In this document: piece by piece, positions 1-11,560 of the stretch
Position numbering within the stretch: the first letter of the stretch is position 1
How the letters are laid out: each line of letters begins with the position of its first letter
Assembly (NCBI GenBank): GCA_021442155.1
Contig: CM038214.1
Span: 316,789,001 to 316,853,000 of the forward strand
DNA: 64,000 nucleotides
Source: Cymbidium sinense
Taxonomy: Eukaryota > Streptophyta > Magnoliopsida > Asparagales > Orchidaceae
Direction: 5' to 3'
Notes under the pieces: generated by a model
Told to the model about the DNA's origin: nothing
Databases searched by the model: none
Seen by the model: only the letters and a program-made list of their open reading frames with translations
Program-made: the position numbers and the translations under genes

Positions 1-332
1 ACTAAGACACAAGTGGTGACCTAGATAAAAAATGAGCACACGTAAAGCAAATTAAAAACCATAGATAACTAGAATCGTCTTTACTGTAAAGACACTGTTC
101 CATAAGCAACAGATCGGATCGGTTGTTCTTTAGTTTCTCCAGTTCCCATTGGAACCACCCAGGCCTCTTGAGTAGTGAAATCCACCATCATATCCCTGAT
201 CTCTCCCTCCGCTACCACCATGGTCAAACTGCTGTCCTCTCACCTAACCACCACCTCCTCCTTATTCACCAGTCAGATCTAGACTGAGCCTGGTTGATGG
301 TGATTTTCCTATCATCAAGGTACTGCCCATAC
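1..332 (-). pseudogene. GRP 3'-end module 1 (cut by window edge, internally deleted)
   Basis: Minus-strand remnant of the 3' end of a plant glycine-rich RNA-binding protein gene. Reading leftwards from 332 it gives a degraded end of the RRM (YGQYLDDRKITINQAQSRS), then a large internal deletion of the glycine-rich tail, then a recognisable C-terminus (GYDGG..YSRG...NGNWRN) and a stop at about 130-132. The 3' UTR continues to base 1 and is cut by the window edge. The right border is the same breakpoint as in the other modules and abuts TTTAGGG repeats. It is a non-functional fragment with no promoter or RRM body. Confidence 0.75.
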
Positions 333-3201
333 TTAGGGTTTACATTTAGGTTTAGGTTTATTAGGTTTTAGGGTTTAGGTTTATTTTTTTATTTATTTAG
401 TTACTTTAGGTTTACATTTGGGGTTTGGGGTTTAAGGTTTATGGTTTAGGGTTAAGATTTAGGGTTTAGGGATTAGGATTTAGGTTTTAGGGTTTTATGG
501 CTTATAAGCTTAGGGTTTAGGCTTTAGTGTTTAGGGTTTTCTAGGGTTTAGGGTTTAAGGTTGTATGTTTAGGGTTTAGGGTTTAGGATTTAAGGTTTAA
601 GATTTTTTTTTAAAATAAAGTGAATCAGTAGGTTTAGGTTTATTTAGTAAATTTAGTTTATTATTTATTTATTTTAGTTTTCTTTATTTTTTATTTTTAT
701 TTAGGTTTATTTTTTATTCTTATTTAGTTTAGTTTATTTATTTTAGGCTTATTTCTTTTATTTTAGGTTTTTTATTTTAGTTTTATTTTATGGTTTAGGA
801 TTAGGTTTAGTTCTATTTTTATTTTATTTCTCAGGTTTAGGTTTATTTTTTATTTTTAGGTTTAGGTTTAGGTTTAGGTTTTTATTTAATAATTTAGGTT
901 TATGTTTTAGGTTTTTATTTTAGGTTTATTTTTAGGTTTTGTTTAGTTTAGGTGTTGGTTTTATTTTTTATTTATTTTTAAGTTTATTCTTTAGGTTTCA
1001 GTTTTTTTAGTTTTTATTTTGTTTCATTTTATTTTAGGTTTATTTAACTTTTATTTTATATTATATTTTTATTTTATTGTGGTTTTTTATTCTTAGGTTT
1101 ACTTTATTTTTAAGTTTATTTTATGTTTTTATTTATTTTAATTTAGTTATTTTTATTTCTTTATTTTATTTTATTTTTAGATTTAGGTTTAGGTTTTAGT
1201 TAGCTTTTTATCTTATTTTTTTATTTTATTAAGGTTTAAGTTTTATTATTTATTTTATTTTTAGTTTTTATTTATTTTAGGCTTATGGTTTAGGGTTTAC
1301 ACCATTTTATGGTTTTAGTGTTTAAGGCCAGGGTTAGGGTTTGTTGGGTTTTGAGTTTAGTGTAGGTTTAGTGCCTTAGGCTCAGTTAGTTTAGGGTAGA
1401 GTAGGGTAGGGTCTGGGTCAGGCTCAGGTTTAGGGTTTAGAGTTAGTTTTAGGGTTTATGGTTTATGGTTTAGGATTTAGTGTTTAGGGTTTAGGGTTTA
1501 GAGATTTTTTTAAAAAAAATTAAGTAAACTAGTAGGTTTATGTTTATTTATTTTATTTAGTTTATTTTAAATTTTTATTTAGGTTTATTTTTTATTTTTA
1601 TTTAGTTTAGTTTATTTATTTTAGTTTTAGTTTTTATATTAGTCTATTTCTTAGATTTAGGTTTCTATTTATGTTTATTTTTTAGTTTAGTTTTAATTTT
1701 ATTTTATTTTTTAGGTTAAGGTTTTATTTTTTATTATTAGGTTTAGGGTTTTCGTTTTATTTAAGTATCGGCTTAGGTTTTTATTTTATTTTTTTAGGTT
1801 TAGGTTTTAGGTTTTTATTTTAGGTTTATTTTTAGGTATTACTTTTTAGTTTAGGTTTAGGTTTATTTATTCTTTATTTTATTTTATTTAGTTTACAATT
1901 TAGGTTTAGTTTATTTTAGGTTTATTTTTAGGTTTTATTGATTTTAATTTATTTTATTTTATTTTAGGTTTAGGTTTATTTTAATTTGTTTATTTTAGGT
2001 TTACGTTTTTTTTAGTTTAGGGTTTAAGTTCTATTTATTATTTATTTTTAAGTTTTTTTAGGTTTATTTTTTTTGGTTTAGGTTTTTATTTAATTTTCAT
2101 TTTATTTTAAGGTTATTTTATTTTTATTTGACATTTAGGTTTGATTTTAGTTAGTTTTTTATTTTAGATTTATTTTATTTTTTCGTTTAGGATAGCTTTT
2201 TAAATATTTTATTTTATAGGTTTTTAATTATTTTATTTTATTTTAGTTTCTATTTTTTATTTTATTTTATTTTTAGGTTTAGGTTTCAATTTAAGTTTAG
2301 GTTTTAGTTTTTGTTTTATTTATTATTATTTTATTTAGGTTTAGGTTTTGTTATTTATTGTATTTTAGATATTATTTAATTTAGGTTTAGGTTTGTAGTT
2401 TTTAGCGTTTAGGGTTAATGGTTTAGGGCTTAGGGTTTAGGGTTTAGGGTTAAGTTCTTTTTTTTTTATTATTTTTTATTTATTTTAAATTAAGTAAACT
2501 AGTAGATTTAAGTTTATTTTATTTATTTCTTATTTATTTTAGTTTATTTTATTTTTATTTTTATTTAAGTTTATTTTTTATATTTATTTAATATAGTTTA
2601 TTAATTTTAGGATTATTTATTTTAGCTTAGGTTTTTATGTTAATTTATTTTTTAGGTTTAGGTTTAGGTTTAGGTATTTTTAGTTTAGATTTAATTTATT
2701 TTATTTTTTAATTTAGGGTTTAGGTTTTATTTTGTTATTTTTAGGTTTATTTTTTTAGGTTTAGGTTTTTATTTAGTTTTTATTTCATTTTTTTATTGAA
2801 GGTTTAGTTTTTATTTTTTTAAAGTTTTTAATTTTTTAGTTTAATTTAGGTTTTTATTTATTTTGTTTTAGTTTATTTTTTATTTTTTATTTTATTTCCT
2901 TTTTAAGTTGAAGTTTAGCTTTAGGTTTAGTTTATGTTTTTATTTTTTATTTTATTTTATTTTTTATTTTTTGGTTTTTTTAATTTTATTTTTAGGTTTT
3001 ATTTAGTTTAGGTTTAGGTTTTTAGCTTTTTAGGGTTTAGGGTTTATGGTTATTTTTTGTTTAGGGTTTACGGTTTAGGGTTTAGGTTTTTGGGTTTAAG
3101 GTTTAGGATTTATGATTTCAGGGTTTAGGGTTTAGGGTTTAGGGTTTTTAGGGCTTAGGGTTTAGGGTTTAGGGTTTATGTTTTAGGTTTAGGGTTTTTT
3201 G
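333..3201 (+). repeat. Telomere-like composite satellite, block A
   Basis: TTTAGGG-rich stretches (333-600, 1270-1505, 2395-2455, 3020-3200) alternate with T-rich stretches of TTTATTTTA/TTTAGG type. Copies of the AAGTAAAC.AGTAGG core lie near 617-632, 1522-1536 and 2492-2505, each preceded by a T-run and A-run and followed by the same alignable T-rich sequence. The core spacing of about 0.9-0.97 kb gives the basic monomer. A mildly GC-enriched part lies at 1325-1440. No gene is visible. Confidence 0.85.
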
Positions 3202-3345
3202 TTTTTTTTAAAAGAGAACAAATTTAGATTCAACATTTCTTCTTTTTGATTTCATCAACCAAGTAACACACCAAGTTTTCTAAGACATAAGCGAAGACAT
3301 AGATAAAAAATGAGCAAGCTTAGAGCAAATCAAAAACCCTAGATG
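1806..3345 (+). repeat. Segmental duplication, copy A (paired with 15345-16920)
   Basis: This stretch aligns along its length with 15345-16920, including low-frequency words such as TTTAGGATAGCTTTTTAA, TATTTAATATAGTTTATT and TTTTTTATTGAAGGTTTAG, and it runs into the GRP module 3' UTR. Copy A continues past the shared end into a full GRP module; copy B breaks off at 16920. Confidence 0.8.
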
Positions 3346-3660
3346 ACTAGAATTATCTCTGTTGTAAAGACACAGTTCCATAAGCAACAAATCGGATCTA
3401 CTATTCTTCATTTTGTCTAGTTCCCATCAGAACCACCACCACCATCATATCCTCGATTTCTCCCTCCGCAACCTCCACGATTGTAACATCAATCATTCCA
3501 TAACCACTATTGCTCTGACCACCACCTCCATATCCACCAGCACCTCCAGATTTCCCACCACCACTACGATAACCGCCTCCTTCTCCTTCGCCTCCACTGC
3601 TAGATCTAGACTAAGCCTGGTTGACAGTAATGTTCCTACCATATAGGTTTTTCCCATTCT
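3202..3660 (-). pseudogene. GRP 3'-end module 2 (frameshifted)
   Basis: Fragment of a glycine-rich RNA-binding protein gene. From the right it reads GRNITVNQA, a stop in place of Gln, SRSS, then glycine-rich YRSGGGKSGGAGGYGGGG. It loses frame at about GYGMIDV, and a second frame ends in GYDGGGGSDGN and a stop at 3417-3419. GRNITVN.AQSRS is the end of the RRM followed by the start of the glycine tail in plant GRP7/GRP8-type proteins. About 200 bp of 3' UTR follow, ending in an A-rich tail (T-run 3195-3209 on +). Histidine-rich ORFs on the + strand here are antisense shadows. Confidence 0.85.
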
Positions 3661-5025
3661 TAGGGTTTAGGTTTAGGTTTAGGTTCATTAGGTTTTGGGG
3701 TTTAAATTTAATTTTTAATTTATTTAGTTAGTTTAGGTTTAGATTTAGGTTTAGGTTTAGGGTTTGGGGTTTAGGGTTTAGGGTTTATGGTTAGGGTTTA
3801 GGATTTAAGGCTTAGGATTTAGGGTTTTAGGGTTTATGCTTTTAGGTTTAGGGTTTGGGGTTAGGATTTAGGCTTTATAGTTTAGGGTTTTTTTATGGTT
3901 TAGGGTTGTATGTTTTGGGTTTAGGGTTTAGGATTTATGGTTTAGGATATATGGTTTTTGGTTTTCTTTAAAAATTAAGTAATTTGTAGGTTTAAGTTTA
4001 TTTCATTTATTTAGTTTATTTTATATTTATTTTAGTTTAATTTATTTTTAATTTTTCTAAAGTTTATTTTTTATTTATTTAGTTTAGTTTATTTATTATA
4101 GTTTTATTTCATTAAGTTTAGGATTTTTATTTTAGTTCATTTTTTTGGTTTGGGTTTATGTTTAGTTTTATTTTTTAGTTGAGTTTTATTTTTATTTTAT
4201 TTTTTAGGTTTAGGTTTTATTTTTTAATTTTAGGTTTAGGTTTAGGTTTTATTATATTTTTTGGTTTTAAGTTTTTATTTTAGGTATATTTTTATATTTT
4301 ATTTTTTAGTTTTAGTTTTGGTTCATTTAAAGTTTATTTTATTTTATTTAGTTTAGGTTTAGGTTTAGGTTTAAGCTTTAGTTTATTTTAGGTTAAGGTT
4401 TACATTTTTTTTTTAGTTTAGTTTATTTTAGTTTAGGTTTAGGTTTATTATATTTTATTTATTTTATTTTTATTTTAGGTTTAGGTTTTTTTTAGTTTAG
4501 GGTTTATTTTTATTTTTTATTTATTTTTTGGTTTATTTTTTAGTTTTAGGTTTTTATTTAGTTTTTATTTTATTAGATTTTAAGTTTAGTTTATTTTTAT
4601 TTAACTTTTAGTTTTTATTTTATTTAAGTCTTTTTTTTCTTAGGTTTATTTCATTTTTTAATTTAGTTTAGGATTTTATTGATTTTATTTAGTTTATTTT
4701 ACTTTTTTTATTTTATTTTATTTTTACGTTTATGTTTAGGTTTTAGTTGATATTTTTTTTAATTTCATTTTTTTATTTTCGTTTATGTTATTTTATTTAT
4801 TTTATTTTTAGGTTTTATTTTATTTAGGTTTAGGATTTTAGGTTTTTAAGGTTTAGGGTTTAGGGTTTAGGGTTTTAGGTTTTATATTTTAGGTTTACGA
4901 TTTAGGGTTTATGGTTTGGGGTTTAGGGTTTATGATTTTTATTTTTTGGTTTTGGGTTTAGGGTTTAGGGTTTAGGTTTCAGGTTTAGGGTTAACGTTTT
5001 AGTTTAGGGTTTAATGGTTTTGGTT
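3661..5025 (+). repeat. Telomere-like composite satellite, block B
   Basis: TTTAGGG-rich ends (3661-3955 and 4840-5025) flank a T-rich middle. A degenerate core (AAGTAATTTGTAGG) lies at about 3977-3990. With the neighbouring GRP module this forms one higher-order unit of about 1.82 kb, measured between the CATTTCTTC landmarks at 3234 and 5054. No gene is visible. Confidence 0.85.
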
Positions 5026-5511
5026 TTTTTAACAAAATTAAATTAAGAGTCATCATTTCTTCTTTTCAATTTCATCAACCAAGTAAGACACCAAGTTTTC
5101 TAAGACATAAGTGATGACATAGATAAAAAATGTGCACGCATAAAGGAAATCAAAAACCTTAGATAACTAGAACCGTCTCTACTATAAAGACATTGTTCCA
5201 TAAGCAGTAGATCGGATCGACCTTTCTTCAGTTTTTCCAGTTCCCATCAAAACCACCCCGACCTCTCGAGTAGAGGGATGCACCATCATATCCCCAATCT
5301 CTCCCTTCGACACCACCACAGATGTAACCTCCATCGCTCTTCCCACCTAAAAAACCACCCCTACTCTAACCACCACCTTTATATTCACTAGTAACCCAAG
5401 ATCCTCCAGCACCACTACGATAACCGCTGCCTCCACCTTCACCTCCGCCGCCAAATCTAGACTAAGCCTGGTTGACAGTGATGTTTTCACTGTTAAGGTT
5501 ATGTCCATTCT
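5026..5511 (-). pseudogene. GRP 3'-end module 3 (frame kept, two stops)
   Basis: One of the better preserved copies. From 5511 leftwards the frame reads NGHNLNSENITVNQA, a stop, SRFGGGGEGGGSGYRSGAGGS, and on through a second stop to GRDWGYDGASLYSRGRGG and DGNWKN with a stop at about 5228-5230. This is the RRM end, the glycine-rich tail with RDRGYDGG and YSRG motifs, and the (D/N)GNWRN C-terminus typical of plant GRPs. The 3' UTR extends to the T-run at 5024-5030. Two in-frame stops and no upstream exon make it a dead fragment. Confidence 0.88.
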
Positions 5512-7279
5512 TAGGGTTTACGTTTAGGTTTAGGTTTATTAGGTTTTAGGGTTTTAATTTATTTTTTAATTTATTTACTTACTCTAAGTTTTAGTTTGGG
5601 GTTATTGGTTAGGGTTTAGGGTATAGGGTTTAGGGTTCCAGGTTTAGGATTTAGGGTTTACAGTTTTTGGGTTTATCCTTTTAGGGTTTAGGATTTAAGG
5701 TTTCGGGTTACCATTTAGGGTTTAGGGTTTAAGGTTTTTAGGGTTTAGGGTTTAGGGTTTAGGGTTAGGGTTTAGGGTGTAGAATTTTGGTTTTAAGGTT
5801 TTTTTTTTTATAATTTAGGGTTTAGGTTTAGGTTTAATTAGTTTATTTAGTTTATTTTTTTCATTTATTTTAGTTTATTTTATTTTTTATTTTTATTTAG
5901 GTTTATTTTTTATTATTATTTAGTTTTGTTTATTTATTTTAGTTTAGTTTTATTTTTATTTTATTTTTAAGTTTAGGTTTTATTTTTATTTTTAGGTTTG
6001 TGTTTAGGTTTTTATTTTATTTTTTTAGGTTTAGGTTTTAGGCTCTTATTTTAGGTTTATTTTTAAGTTTTATTTTTTAGTTTTGGTTTAGGTTTATTTT
6101 TAGTTTATTTTATTTTATTTAGTTTAGGTTTAGTTTATTTTAGTTTATTTTATTTTACTTTAGGTTTACAATTTTTTATTTTATTTTTATTTTAGGTTTA
6201 ATTTTTTTAAGTTTAGGGTTTAGGTTTCATTTTTTATTTATTTTTAGGTTTATTTTTTGGTTTAGGTTTTAATTTAGTCTTTTATTTTATTTTATTTTAG
6301 GTTTATTTCATTTTATTTTACATTCAATTTTTATTTTATTTAGGGTTTTTATTTTTTTTAGTTTAGATTAAGTTTTTTATTTAGTTTATTTTTGTTTATT
6401 TTGATTAGTTTATTTTATTTTATTTTTAGGTTAAGGTTTTTACTAAATTTTTTTATTTTATTTACGTTGAGGTTATTTTATATATTTTATTTTTAGGTTT
6501 CATTTAGTTTAGGTTTAGGTTTTTATGGTTCTGGGTATAGGGTATAGGGTTTTATTTTTTTATTTTTTTAAAAAATAAACCAACTAGTATGTGTAAATTT
6601 TTTTAGTTTATTTAGATTATTTTTTATTTATTTTAGTTTATTTGATTTTTTTATTTTTATTTATGTGTTTTTATTTATTTTATTTTTTTGATTTATTTAT
6701 TTTTGTTTAGGTTTATTATTTTACAATATTTTTTTAGGTTTAGTTTTTATTTATTTTATTTAGGTTTAGGTTTATTTTATTTTTTAGGTTTAGGTTTTAT
6801 TTTTTATTTTAGGTTTTATTTTGTTTTAGGTTTTATTAGTTTAGCTTTAATTTTAGTTTATTTTATTTAGTTTAGTTTTAGTTTTAGTTTTGTTTATTTT
6901 TATTTTTGATTTGTTTTTTTAGTTTATTATTTAGGTTTAATTATTTATTTATTTTTAGGCTTTATTTTTATGTTTTATTTTTAGGTTTAGGTTTTCATTT
7001 AGTTTTTATTTTATTTTACTTTAGGTTTATTGTAGGTTTATTTTATTTTTTTTATTTTGTTTAGGTTTTTATTTATTTTATTTGAGTTTATTTTTATTAG
7101 TTTATTTATTTTATTTTTATGTTTAGGTTTAGGTTTTGCTTTAGGTTTTTATTTTATTTAGGTTTAGGTTTATTTATTTATTTTATTTTTAGGTTTTATT
7201 TAGTTTATGTTTAGGTTTTTAGGTTTTTAGGGTTTACGGTTTAGGGTGTAGGGTTTAGAGTTTTGGGTTTAGGGTTAGG
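5512..7279 (+). repeat. Telomere-like composite satellite, block C
   Basis: TTTAGGG-rich at 5512-5850 and 7200-7279, T-rich between. A weak core is at 6575-6590. No GRP module appears where the ~1.9 kb period predicts one (about 6.95 kb), so the regular unit is lost here. The LINE that follows enters at 7280. No gene is visible; the Phe/Leu-rich + strand ORF at 6688-6870 is translated T-rich satellite. Confidence 0.85.
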
Positions 7280-8192
7280 GTTTTTTTTTTTTTGAGAAAC
7301 CCCGTATAGGGGAATTTTATTTCTACAAAAAAGGGATTACAAGGTCCTTAAAGGGGATAAACTCCAGAACTATTGCTCAAAGAGCTACAATCAGCTTAGG
7401 GAGTAAATCCCCTATCTAAGTACATCCAGAAGAAAAAGAAGAGAGTAATGCAAGAAGAAGATACAAAGTGATTAACAAAAGTAAGCAAATGAAGGATGAG
7501 AGCTAATGTTCTGCAGGAAGTGAGAATGCATGTATGAGAGCAACACAGTAATAATAAAGAAGTGAGATAGAGGTGGCTCAGGCTTAGTCACACCAAGTTG
7601 GGGCAAATGCAAATATGAGCATCCAAACTTCAGCAAAAGGGTTACATCACAAGAGCTACTACCAAACCAAAATGGAGTGAAAGCATCACAGCCATCATAG
7701 CCAACAAACTAGTATAGCAGCCATTGGATGAAGATCTTTTGAGCGAAAATACCTGCAAGAATAAGCAAAGCTGTACACAGAAGTGGAAAGAGCAGCAAAG
7801 AGCAAAGTGGGTAAGGGGATCCCATGCCAAATATATGTCATCATATTAGGCTCCATGGCATGATAAACCCAACTCAAATGAAAGAGAGCCATCAATGTCA
7901 GGTCATCCATACTGGAAACCAGATCTAAATGATAATAAATAGCAAATTTTGAAATATGTTGCAAACCAACCAGGCAAAGACAAGAGCAAGGAATTAACCC
8001 CATTCCAATCCTGTAGGACATTAATAAATATACATTCTTGGTAAACAGACCAGTAAGTAGCTCAGGGTTATTTCCCATCAAAAGATAAGAAAAGAATGTA
8101 AGTAATGCAGCTCTTAACAACCTCCTCATTCCAGAAAATTGAGAACAACAATTATAAAGGGAGACAACATACCCCTAGTCCAAATTACCATA
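7280..8192 (-). mobile_element. LINE copy 1, 5'-truncated 3' tail
   Basis: The + strand starts with a 14-base T-run (7280-7293), the poly(A) tail of a minus-strand element. Next comes the conserved 3' end (AAACCCCGTATAGGGG hairpin, GGATTACAAGGTCCTTAAAGG, CTCAAAGAGCTAC) shared with the copies at 19182, 22338, 52717 and 56797. Only about 0.9 kb of non-coding tail is present; reverse transcriptase and RNase H are absent, as in 5'-truncated L1 insertions. The string TTTTGGGTTTA occurs just outside both borders (7261 and 8196) and may be a target-site duplication, although the low complexity weakens this. ORFs at 7642-8129 lie in this tail and are not credible genes. Confidence 0.85.
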
Positions 8193-9947
8193 GGGTTTTG
8201 GGTTTAAGGTTTAGGGTTGTTGGATTTAGGGTTTAGAGATTAGGGTTTAGGTTTTTGGGTTTAGGGTTTAGGGTTTATGATTTATGATTTAGGGTTTTAG
8301 GGTTTAGGGTTTAGGGTTTAGATTTTTGGGTTTGGGGTTTAACATTTATGGTTTAGGGTTGTAGGTTTTAGGGTTTAAGGTTTAAGGTTTAGTGTTCAAG
8401 GTTTTAGAGTTTAAGGTTTTACGGTTTAGGGTTTAGGGTTAGGGATTAGGGTTTAGGGTTTGGGGTTTAAGATTTTTGATGATTTATGGTTTACAGTTTA
8501 AGGTTTAGAGATTAGGGTTTAGGATTTAGGGTTAATGGTTTTTTTTAAAAAAAATTAATTGAACCTATAAGTTTAGGTTTATCTAGTTTATTTTTTATTT
8601 ATTTTAGTTTATTTTATTTTTTATTTTTATATAGGTTTATTTTATATTTTTATTTAGTTTAGTTTATTTATTTTAGGTTTATTTATTTTAGTTTAGGTTA
8701 TTTATTTTAGTTTATTTTTTAGGTTTAGGTTTCAATTTAGGTTTATTTTTTAATTGAGTTTCATTTTTGTTTTATTTTTAAGGTACATGTTTTATTTTTT
8801 ATATTTAGGTTTAGGTTTAAGTTTTTATTTTATTTTTTTAGGTTTAGGTTTTAGGTTTCTATTTTAGGTTTATTTTTAGGTTTATTTTTAGTTTATTTTA
8901 TTTTATTTAGTTTAGGTTTATGTTTAGGTTAAGTTTATTATAGGTTTAGATTTTATTTATTTTAATTTAGGTTTAGGTTTATTTTATTTTGTTTATTAAT
9001 TTTTATTTTAGGTTTTGTTTTTAGTGTAGGGTTTAAGATTTTTTTTGGTTTTATTTTTAAGTTTATTTTTTAGGATTAAGTTTTAATTTAATTTTTATTT
9101 TATTTTATTTTATTTTTGATTTACTTTATTTTTATTTTATGTTTAGTTTTTATTTTATTTAGCTTTTTTATTCTTAGCTTTATTTTATTTTTTTAGTTTA
9201 GTTTAGGTTTTTATTTATTTTATTTTAAGTTATTTTTATTAGTTTATTTTATTTTATTTTTAAGTTTAGGTATAGGTTTTAATTTAGGTTTTTATTTTAT
9301 TTTATTTAGGTTTAGGTATTTTTATATATAATTTATTTTTAAGTTTAATTTAGTTTAGGTTTAGGTTTTTAGGTTTTCAAGTTTTAGGGTTTAAGGTCAA
9401 GGGTTTGGGGTTTTAGGGTTTTAGGGGTTTAGGGTTTAGGTTTTTAGGGTTTAGGGTTTAAGTTTTAGGGTTTAGGGTTTAGGGTTTAAGGTTTAGTGTG
9501 TAGGCTTTAGGGTTTATTGGTTTTAGTGTTTAAGGTTTAGGGTTTTGGGTTTAGGGTTAACATAGGTTTTAAGGATTTTTTTAAAATTAAGTAATCCAGT
9601 TGATTTAAGTTTACTTAGATTATCTAGTTTATTTTTTATTTATTTTAGTTAATTTTATTTTTTATTTTTATTTTTTATTTTATTTTATTTATGTTTAATA
9701 TTCTTAGGTTTATTTTTATTTAGGTTAGATTTTTATTTATTTTATTTTAGTTTATTTCAATTATTTTATTTTATTTTATTTTTAGGATTAGGTTTAGGTT
9801 TTTATTTTTTTTATTTTATTTTATTTAACTTTATGTATTATTTATTTATTTTATTTTTATGTTTTATTTAGTTTAGGTTTAAGTTATTAGTTTTTACAGA
9901 TTAATATTTAGGGTTTAAGGTTGTAGGTTTTAAGATTTAGAGTTTAG

Positions 9948-10175
9948 GTTTATGGCCAGTGGTTGGCCTTTAGGATTTAGAATTTAGTTTAGTGGCCTAG
10001 GGCTTACTCAGTGGCTAAGGTTTGGGTCAGATCTTGTGGCTCATGATCTTGGGCCAGGGTTAGTTTAGGGCTCAGGGTAGTGGGATCAGGATTTGTGATC
10101 AGGCTCAGGGTTAGTGTTTAGTGGCTCAGGGCACTGTGTTTGGGTGGCTTTGTGGCTACCATTTTATGGCTGGTT
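9948..10175 (+). repeat. GC-enriched satellite variant patch
   Basis: The satellite changes to words such as GTGGCC, GGCTCAGGG, GGGCCAGGG and CAGTGGCTAAGG. They resemble TTTAGGG/TTTAGTG units in which T has become C. It grades back into ordinary TTTAGGG at both ends. Confidence 0.6.
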
Positions 10176-10984
10176 TCAGTGGTTTTAGGGTATGGTAGTG
10201 TTTAGGGTTTAGTATTTACACTTTAAGATTTAGGGTTTTTAGAGTTTAGGGTTTAGGGTTTAGGGTTTAGTGTTTTGGTTTTAGGATTTTCAATTTTTTT
10301 TTAAATTGAGTAAACTAGTAGGTTTATATTTATTAAGTTTATTTTTTATTTATTTTAGTTCATTTATTTTGGTTTATTTTTATTTTTATTTAGTTTAGTT
10401 TATTTATCTTAGGTTTATTTATTTTAGTTTATGTTTTTTATTTTAGTTTATTTCTTAGGTTTAGGTTTATTTTTTGGTGGAGTTATATTTTTTATTTTTA
10501 GGTTTAGGTTTAGGTTTAGGTTTAGGTTTTAGGTTTTTATTTCAGGTTAGGTTTTATTTCATAGTTTAGGTTTATGCTTATTTTTAGTTTGTCTTATTTT
10601 ATTTATGTTTTTTACTCTTAGGCTTTTTTTACGATTTAGGGTTTTTATGATTTAGGGTTCAGGGTTTAGGGTTTAGGGTTAGCAAAAGGTATAGTATTTT
10701 TTTAAAAAAAATATTAAGTAAACAGGTAGGTATAGGTTTATTTAGTTTTTTTAGTTCATTTTTTATTTATTTTAATTTATTTTAGTTTTTTATCTTTATT
10801 TTTTATTATATTTTATTTAGGTTTTTTATTTTTTGGTTTATTTTATTTTTTAGTTTAGGTTAGGTTTTCATTTTATTTTATTTTAGTTTTATGTTTAGGC
10901 TTTTATTTATTTTTATCTTATCTTATTATTTTATTTACTTCAGCCTATTTTATTTTATCTTATTTTGTGATCTATTTAACCAGG

Positions 10985-11560
10985 TTTTTAGGCCTCCTGC
11001 CTGGGTTTAGGACACATACATAGGGTTGGGATCAGGGCTCAGGGATTGGGAGCCCAGGATTGGCTGGCCTGCCCATGGTCAGCAAGTTTCTCAGTGGCCC
11101 AGCGCCTAGTGCCAAAGCCCAGGATCAGGCTCAGTGCCCAGGGCCCAGAGCCTGCCTCAGGGCCGAGGGCCCAGGGCCCAGGGCCCACCCACTCAGTGGC
11201 CCAGTGGCCTGGGCCTAGTGGCCCAGTGGCTAGTGGCTCAGTGTCAGTTTCAGGGTCATGGTTGGCCTTTAGCCCAGTGTTTTGCTGCCTATGGCCCAGG
11301 GCCCAGGTCCATGGTCTGAGGCCACAAGGGTATCGCTGGAGGTTTAGGATTTATATTAGGATCTATGGCTCAGTTTGGGGCCCAGGTCAGCTTTATGATT
11401 TAGGGTTTTAGGGTTTAGGCTCATGGCTAGGGTCTGGGGTCAGGCTCAGCATTTAGGGCCTAGAACTTGCCTGGGCCTAGGGCTCACGCCTCATTCAGGG
11501 TCTTAGGCCTGCTGCCCCGTGGCCTAGGGTTTACGCAATGGTTTAGAGTTTGGGTTTAGG
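10985..11560 (+). repeat. Strong GC-rich variant of the telomere heptamer
   Basis: The most GC-rich part of the window. It holds three consecutive perfect GGGCCCA heptamers (11167-11187) plus GCCCAGTGGCC and GGCCTAGTGG variants. GGGCCCA is GGGTTTA with all three T changed to C, keeping the 7-base period. The + strand ORFs at 11046-11411 and 11134-11319 are translated repeat, rich in Gly, Pro, Gln and Ser, with no known domain. Confidence 0.75.

Noticed and set aside
3413..3646. Histidine/threonine-rich + strand ORFs over the GRP modules (also 27269-27517, 45533-45715, 47509-47739, 49500-49703)
   Set aside because: They are antisense shadows of the glycine-rich minus-strand frame; the minus frame carries the RRM-end and GNWRN motifs.
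6688..6870. Phe/Leu/Tyr-rich + strand ORFs in the satellite (also 51060-51257)
   Set aside because: Translated TTTATTTTAGG sequence; no family and no conservation beyond the repeat.
7695..8129. Hydrophobic minus-strand ORFs in LINE copy 1 as a membrane protein gene
   Set aside because: They lie wholly in the LINE 3' tail. T-rich sense sequence gives Leu/Phe/Val-rich frames in all copies.
11046..11411. 121-codon + strand ORF in the GC-rich patch
   Set aside because: It is translated GGGCCCA/GTGGCCC repeat with no domain, and a second overlapping ORF (11134-11319) arises from the same repeat.
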